Below are positions 58,617-64,000 of a DNA stretch of 64,000 nt, piece by piece (positions within the stretch are counted from its first letter, which is position 1; each line of letters opens with the position of its first letter). Origin of the DNA: Zanthoxylum bungeanum (Eukaryota > Streptophyta > Magnoliopsida > Sapindales > Rutaceae); the NCBI GenBank assembly GCA_019454045.1, contig SKCR01023732.1:310001-374000 (forward strand). Direction: 5' to 3'. Under the pieces are notes generated by a model. It did not search any database. It had not been told where the DNA came from and saw only the letters and a list, made by a program, of their open reading frames with translations. Made by a program: the position numbers and the translations under genes.

Positions 58617-59731
58617 AAGAAAGAGAAGCCAACATGCATATTCAATCTGCTAGCTGTTAATTTTGTACAGGCTTAGGCTGAGCTTTAGAACTTGTTGTAG
58701 GATTTAGTCTTTGGATCTGAGCTTGAAACATTTCAGAGCTTAGTTGCTAGTCCTTGTCTTTATGTAATCTTTAACACACTAACTTGAGGTAGTGCTAGAA
58801 TATAGCCTAGCCATTGGCACAATGATTTTCCACTCATTTTTTCAAATGTACATAAAACTAGTAGACCTAAAATAAATACAAACATAAACTAGAATAAATA
58901 CCCTATCAATGGTGAGAAATAGGGTTGACGAATATGTCGGATTTTGAAAAATCCAATCATATTTTAATTTTTTTTTTTTTAAAAGTTTGGATCTGAAAAA
59001 CATACTAAGAACATCAATTTAAAGTTTAATAAATTAGGTTTTTCCAATATCTTGAAAATATTAACAAATAACACTTGAATTTAAAGATTAGTTTTTCCAA
59101 AGTGCAGTTCGTTTGCCAACCATAGTGAGAAAGGAAGGTGTAATCGAAGGGGACAAAATTAGGTATTTTGTTCCAATAACACGTTATTTATGTAATAATC
59201 TAATAATATTTTGTTAAGCATGATAAGTTATTAAAAGATAAAATTATTATAATTATTATTATACATAAATAGCAATTAAATTCAATAAACAAAATGGCTG
59301 AAAAAAATTAAACGCTAAGATATATGAATACAAAAATACTATTATGTTTGACGTACGCGTCTCGATTTTGTTTTTAAATAGATAAAAATTGTGATACATC
59401 GTAAAATTTTTACCTATTCAAGTATGAAATTGGACGTCTGTGTCAGGAAGAGTAACATTACTCCACTAAATAATCAAAAAAGAGCGCACTTTAAAAGCTT
59501 AAACACTAAGATACATGGTGTGCGCTTCTTCTCCTTTGGGAGAAACACTTGTGTGGGACGGATGTACAGATGACGTGATACATCCGTTCACTAATATTTT
59601 GATATATATAACCAAACCATAACTTACAATTTACATAAAGTTTATATTCACCTAAAAGACATAATATTTTTTTTATCTTTATCTGCCATTAAACCTTTAA
59701 CATAAACCTTTATTGAGCCTTATATTATATA
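58617..59731. other. 3' UTR of the EFR3-like gene and intergenic DNA
   Basis: The 3' UTR probably reaches about 58870 (AATAAATAC near 58871). The rest is AT-rich with no gene. Confidence 0.55.
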
Positions 59732-60103
59732 CTAGTGTGCGCCTGTGCCTACGGCACGGTGTTATAATTAAAATTTATATAGAGATTAAGATTTTGTTAT
59801 TTAATTTGTTTATAATAAAATGATTTTATTTTTTAATTAAATGATTTGATTCTTTAATTTATTTGGTAGTTTTCATTTTCCATTAATAAATGATTTTATT
59901 CTTTAATTTATTTAGTAGTTTTCATTTTCCATTTTTATAGAGATTTTATAATGAAATGACTCTTTATCAGCCGTTAGATTATAATGAAATGATCTGAGCC
60001 GCCAATTAAGCCACATAAAGATAGTTTTTTGATGCATTATCTCTCTTAATCTTAACCATCCGTTACACTCTCTTTCATCTCACACCATTGTGCTTTATAA
60101 TAT
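59732..60103 (-). mobile_element. Helitron-like element, minus strand
   Basis: On the minus strand it ends with a hairpin (CCGTGCCGTAGGCAC) followed shortly by CTAG (59732-59735) and then T, the classic Helitron 3' end. The body matches 21953-22215. No Rep/helicase is encoded. The 5' end near 60103 merges into an (AT)n run. Confidence 0.7.
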
Positions 60104-60107
60104 ATAT

Positions 60108-60160
<53 letters not shown>

Positions 60161-60172
60161 TATATATATATT
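60100..60172. repeat. (AT)n microsatellite
   Basis: About 70 bp of alternating AT at the 5' edge of the Helitron-like element. Confidence 0.88.
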
Positions 60173-60566
60173 AAATTTGAAATTAACCAATAATAATAAA
60201 GTGAGAAAATTATTAATTAATACATATCATGTATTTATTAATTAGATGCATTTAATATACCTCATATAAATTCCTCTCATTCATGGCGGCCCAATCATGT
60301 GCTGCCACGATATCTTCAAAAACCACATTGGGGCTCTCTTCAATCACTGTAAAGCCGAATCTCCATTCTTCCTTCCTTCGATTAAGGTTGATTTCAATTT
60401 TATTTATTAGTGCATTTCGTTTGATTTATGTTGATATCATTTGTTAATCACCCCTAAAATTTATTCTTGGCTTCTCCACTAATGAAATTACATTAGAAAA
60501 TATTCAATTGCTTGTATAGATTTGGAAGTAGTTGTCAATTATTGATAATTGTATTTACCTTTTAAG

Positions 60567-60753
60567 GTCCCCAAGGGGTGTGGCTTGGTGGTGTAGGGTT
60601 CAGGATCTCACCTTGAGGTTCTGGGTTCGAATCCATGGAATGCACTTCTTGTAAGAGCCTGGGACAGCCGGTGGTTTTACCTGCGCCGCGGCCCAGAATG
60701 GGTGGTTTGGTGGCGGGGTTTCCATCGTTTCCAAAAAAAAAAAAAAAAAAAAA
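60567..60753 (+). mobile_element. tRNA-derived SINE, family 1, best-preserved copy
   Basis: 187 bp. A-box-like TGGCTTGGTGGTGTAGG near 60581, B box GGTTCGAATCC near 60623, core CTTCTTGTAAGAGCCTGGGA, then GCGCCGCGGCCCAGAATGGG and an A run. Perfect 16-bp duplication GTATTTACCTTTTAAG (60551-60566, 60754-60769). This copy defines the family. Confidence 0.94.
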
Positions 60754-60769
60754 GTATTTACCTTTTAAG

Positions 60770-61184
60770 TTAGATTTAGGTGGTATATTAAATTGATATT
60801 TTAAAAGACTATTTATGGATAAATAAGTTCAGTAGATTTTGAAAGACATTTAAAGAATGTAATGACTTATAAGATTTTATGAAACTTCTTTTAATCATGA
60901 TTTTTTACTTATTAGATTTTAAAAGATTTATATCATAAGAATTTGTAAGATTTGAAATGATCACATATAGATTAAAGACTATGTTTATATATTTATCTTT
61001 ATATATTATATAATTAAATATGCTATAAAGATTTGAAATTAATAGCAATGTCAAATCAATAGCATTCTTTAAAATTGTGGTGTGTGGAGATAATTTTTTC
61101 TTTAAAAAAAAAAATCAATTAATAGTGTGACTTTAGAGGTGGAAAATTTTAGGTCACTGTGCCGTAGGCAAGGGCAAAAACTAG
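60770..61184 (+). mobile_element. Possible Helitron-like 3' end
   Basis: CTGTGCCGTAGGCAAGGGC followed by CTAG at 61181-61184 matches the end seen at 61456-61459, with a slightly decayed hairpin. The 5' end is not defined. Confidence 0.5.
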
Positions 61185-61459
61185 TTTATATAATAAAGGA
61201 GAATGATATTGGAGGAAAGATAGTGTATCCAACGGCTCTCTTTATGTGGCTTAATTGACGGCCCAGATCATTTCATTGGTAATTGGAGGAAAGAGAGTGA
61301 ATTGATTGATGGAAATGGTCAAAAATTTTCAAATTAAAAAATAGAAAGTTAAAATAAAATCATTTAATTAAAAAATAAAATCATTTAATTCTGTAACACC
61401 GTGCCATAGGCACGGGCCAAATACTGTAACACCGTGCTGTAGGCACGGGCCAAAACTAG
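61185..61459 (+). mobile_element. Helitron-like element with doubled 3' hairpin
   Basis: The body shares CTCTTTATGTGGCTTAATTG and GATCATTTCATT with the minus-strand copy at 59732. The 3' terminus occurs twice in tandem with a 33-bp period: CCGTGCCATAGGCACGG at 61399-61415 and CCGTGCTGTAGGCACGG at 61432-61448. Only the second is followed by CTAG (61456-61459) and T. Confidence 0.72.
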
Positions 61460-61478
61460 TATATGTATATATATATAT

Positions 61479-62224
61479 TGTTGACGGTGGATTTTGGTCT
61501 CAGGGTAATACGGGAATATCACCTCCGAGGCAATCCTCCTCCAACTGTGAATTTGTTTGGTTACGCGGGAAACCAAAAGCAAACTTAGCGGAAAACAAGA
61601 AAATACGCCAATCAGACAAGGTGATTTAACGTGCTTCGGTGGATTTTGAGATCCGACCTACGTCCACGGACAAGAACATGGTGGTACTCTTTTATTACTC
61701 AAATACACTCCTCGGGTCTCTTCTTTGCTTTTACAAATTAGAGCTTTATGATTCTAATCCCCCACTCTTGTGATGATTTTCAGATGTCTTTTACACATGC
61801 TCTACCATCCTTTTTATAATAATATAGAAATCAGACTCCTATTCGCATAAGAAATCCTATTTGGACTCAATCTTCTCTTCTTGTAGGGTTTCCTGATCCG
61901 GTACTGCCTTATTCTTCCGTACTCCATTTTGGATTCTGACTCCTTCTCCTTGCGAGAGTAGGATATCTTTCTTATCTTATCCATAAGAATGGGGTGCTGT
62001 TTGAACATGGACCGTCGTCTGGTCGGTATTAATGAGGTCGGCCATGACAATCTTTTATGCTGAGAGTGTTCCTGCCGACCTCTATAGTGCTCGGTCATCT
62101 GAACCAAAGTGGTCGGTCTTCACATGTTGTGGTCGGGTCGGCTACATGATCTTAACTAGAGAGAAAATTTACCCTTTTGTCCTTGTCGTGCTGCCTTAAA
62201 TGTTGTAGCGCCTGAAAACACCAT

Positions 62225-62229
<5 letters not shown>
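61479..62229 (-). mobile_element. Solo LTR upstream of calreticulin
   Basis: 751 bp, TGTTGACGGTGG start and CACCATCAACA end. It is inserted in an (AT)n tract with TATAT on both sides (61474-61478, 62230-62234). On the minus strand a TATA-like TTATAAAAAGG lies near 61818. The segment AACGTGCTTCGGTGG is LTR-like. No internal retroelement sequence. Confidence 0.78.
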
Positions 62230-62260
<31 letters not shown>

Positions 62261-62304
62261 TATATATTTAAAATGGAACAGCAAACTCTGTTTGTTTCTA
62301 CACA

Positions 62305-62323
62305 CCAATACCAACACGCCACG
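62305..62323 (+). promoter_or_regulatory. ER stress response element (ERSE)
   Basis: CCAAT (62305-62309), nine bases, then CCACG (62319-62323): an exact ERSE. The CCACG half also overlaps a G-box CACGTG (62320-62325). ERSEs bind NF-Y with bZIP factors in the unfolded-protein response, which fits a calreticulin gene. Confidence 0.8.
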
Positions 62324-62379
62324 TGTCGAGTACAGTACCAACCCTCTTTACAATTCGTGTAATGACTAATCGCTCTCGT

Positions 62380-62394
62380 CCACGTCACACCAAT
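62380..62394 (+). promoter_or_regulatory. UPRE-like CCACGTCA plus CCAAT box
   Basis: CCACGTCA at 62380-62387 (TGACGTGG on the other strand) and CCAAT at 62390-62394. Confidence 0.7.
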
Positions 62395-62429
62395 GACACT
62401 TACTCTCCACATGCCTTACTCCGATTCGT

Positions 62430-62437
62430 CCACGTCA
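62430..62437 (+). promoter_or_regulatory. Second UPRE-like CCACGTCA
   Basis: Identical to the site at 62380, 50 bp downstream and 90 bp before the start codon. Confidence 0.68.
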
Positions 62438-62474
62438 GAATAAGAATCCATCTCAGCTTTCATAAAAAGTCAAC

Positions 62475-62483
62475 TATATATAT
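62475..62483 (+). promoter_or_regulatory. TATA box of calreticulin
   Basis: TATATATAT about 40 bp before the start codon. This leaves a very short, pyrimidine-rich leader. Confidence 0.55.
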
Positions 62484-62519
62484 TTACAGCAACTCGTTCA
62501 CGCTTCTCTCGCTCTAAAA

Positions 62520-64000
62520 ATGGCGGAATTAAACCCTAACTTTCTCTCTCTAACTCTACTCGCTCTCTTCCTCACAATCGCCTCTGCTCACGTCGTCTTC
62601 GAAGAACGATTTGACGGTAACTATTTACTCCTCTCTCATTTTTTCCAGCTTAAGCGGCGTCGTTTTAGTTCATAATTTTAAATTACTAGATCGGTTCATT
62701 TTTTAACGAAATCTAATGTGATTTAAATGAGTCAAAACGGCGTGTCGTTTAATTGCATAATCTCGAGGAGGAATGACGTTAAACTGAGTAGATCTGTGAT
62801 TACTTGGTCATGATCCCATTGTTTTGAACTAGAAATGATAATGTACGATCATTTTCTTAATTTGATATAATGATCTGAATGTGATTGACAATTCTTAATT
62901 TCTTTATAAGTTCTAAGACCGGAAATTGAAATTATATTGTATTTATCATTGATAGATGATTGATTATAACCTTTTTAAGAATGAAAATTTAAAATTGTTT
63001 TACATTTCCGGTTGTTTGAAATTTTTGGAAAGGCTAGTTGTTCAAAGTTTTATTAGTTGATGAAATGTTAACAATTCGCTGTGCTAAAATTCATATTCAT
63101 ATGAACAGAAACCGAAGTTAGTGACAGATAAGTTGGTGTGAATTGGAATTTTAATTGATGCTGATTTTGTTTATGTTGTTGTCTATCGTGGTGAAACTGA
63201 AAAGATGGATGGGAAAGTCGGTGGGTTAAATCTGATTGGAAGAAAGATGAGAACGTGGCTGGCGAGTGGAACTACACTGCCGGGAAATGGCACGGGGACG
63301 CGAACGACAAAGGTTATCCTTTTAGCCTGGAATGGACTTTGGATTATCAAGTTTATTAATTTATCTTAATTCATTAAGTTAATTGTTGGTACAATGTTGG
63401 ATGACAGGTATTCAAACTAGTGAAGATTACAGATTCTATGCTATTTCAGCTGAGTTTCCTGAATTCAGCAACAAGGACAAGACTTTAGTATTCCAGTTTT
63501 CTGTCAAGCATGAACAGAAGCTTGACTGCGGTGGTGGCTACATGAAGTTGCTTAGTGGTGAAGTTGATCAGAAAAAATTCGGGGGTGATACTCCTTACAG
63601 GTTAGAGTGAGCTACCCTACTGGGATTAAACTTAGTTGTTATTTATGAATGAGTAGTTTGTGCTGATTTGGGTTATATATGGTTTATCGCAGTATCATGT
63701 TTGGACCGGATATTTGTGGTTATAGTACCAAGAAAGTGCATGCTATTCTTACGTACAATGAGACTAACAAATTGATCAAGAAGGAAGTGCCTTGTGAGAC
63801 TGACCAACTCACTCATGTTTACACATTCATCCTCCGTCCAGATGCTACCTACAGCATCCTCATTGACAATGTGGAGAAACAATCTGGTAGCTTGTACTCT
63901 GATTGGGATCTTCTTCCTCCAAAGGAGATCAAGGATCCCGAGGCCAAGAAAGTAATTACCCTACTTACCTCCTCTACAGTTTGATTTTGTTTTCTAGATT
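62520..64000 (+). CDS. CRT: Calreticulin, N-terminal part (cut by window end)
   Basis: Exons 62520-62616, 63205-63312, 63408-63600 and 63693-63951 join in frame to 219 residues. A donor AAA|GTAATT follows and the rest lies beyond the window. A signal peptide (about residues 1-23, ending IASA) leads into [20 protein letters not shown]. Both calreticulin signatures are present: [15 protein letters not shown] and IMFGPDICG, with the disulphide Cys pair. Two N-glycosylation sequons (NYT, NET) are visible. The P-domain, acidic tail and ER-retention signal are not in view. Calreticulin is an ER lumen lectin chaperone and calcium store. Which plant paralogue (CRT1/2 or CRT3) is not certain; the sequence looks CRT1/2-like. 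Confidence 0.95.

Noticed and set aside
1..64000. CRISPR arrays or bacterial-type operons
   Set aside because: No spaced identical repeats. Introns, SINEs and copia elements show a plant nuclear genome.

Overview
The window is nuclear DNA of a flowering plant, most likely a eudicot. It is AT-rich, its genes have short GT-AG introns, and it is packed with plant-type transposons. I cannot name the species. Five host genes are supported: a single-exon atypical bHLH regulator of the IBH1/AIF type (minus strand, 11.5-12.1 kb), a nine-exon kelch-repeat protein (minus, 34.6-37.9 kb), an INO80-complex subunit B-like protein with PAPA-1 and HIT zinc-finger domains (plus, 44.3-47.0 kb), a 19-exon EFR3/SEMI-ROLLED LEAF 2-type armadillo-repeat scaffold (plus, 52.6-58.6 kb), and the 5' part of a calreticulin gene that runs off the right edge (plus, from 62.5 kb). 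All splice junctions listed keep the reading frame. They are not operonic and show no obvious functional linkage.

The left half (0-33 kb) is mostly transposons. There is a young but defective Tork/Tnt1-like Ty1-copia element on the minus strand (1412-5547, 5-bp target duplication CATTT, LTRs nearly identical). It has no reverse transcriptase and a dead integrase. A second, older, full-length copia element lies on the plus strand (23268-28556). Between and around them are a 519-bp Mutator-like foldback element with a perfect 9-bp duplication, hAT-like MITEs with 8-bp duplications, solo LTRs, and members of a tRNA-derived SINE family.

The right half (33-64 kb) carries four of the five genes. 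The spaces between them hold more copies of the same SINE (13 in the window), a four-copy palindromic MITE family, Helitron-like elements ending in a hairpin plus CTAG, and a solo LTR about 290 bp upstream of the calreticulin start codon.

The most interesting points are: (1) the remaining calreticulin promoter holds an exact ER-stress element (CCAAT-N9-CCACG) and two CCACGTCA/UPRE sites within 215 bp of the start codon; (2) the young copia element cannot have moved itself, so it was probably mobilised in trans, and it replaced its RT/RNaseH region with tandem copies of an RNaseH-end motif; (3) the two copia families share a leader built of GTCAGC-type repeats; (4) a SINE holding a solo LTR has an empty paralogous site 1.7 kb away, which orders the insertions; (5) Helitron-like termini sit in tandem with a duplicated 3' hairpin. 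I saw nothing that I would call a wholly new gene system.
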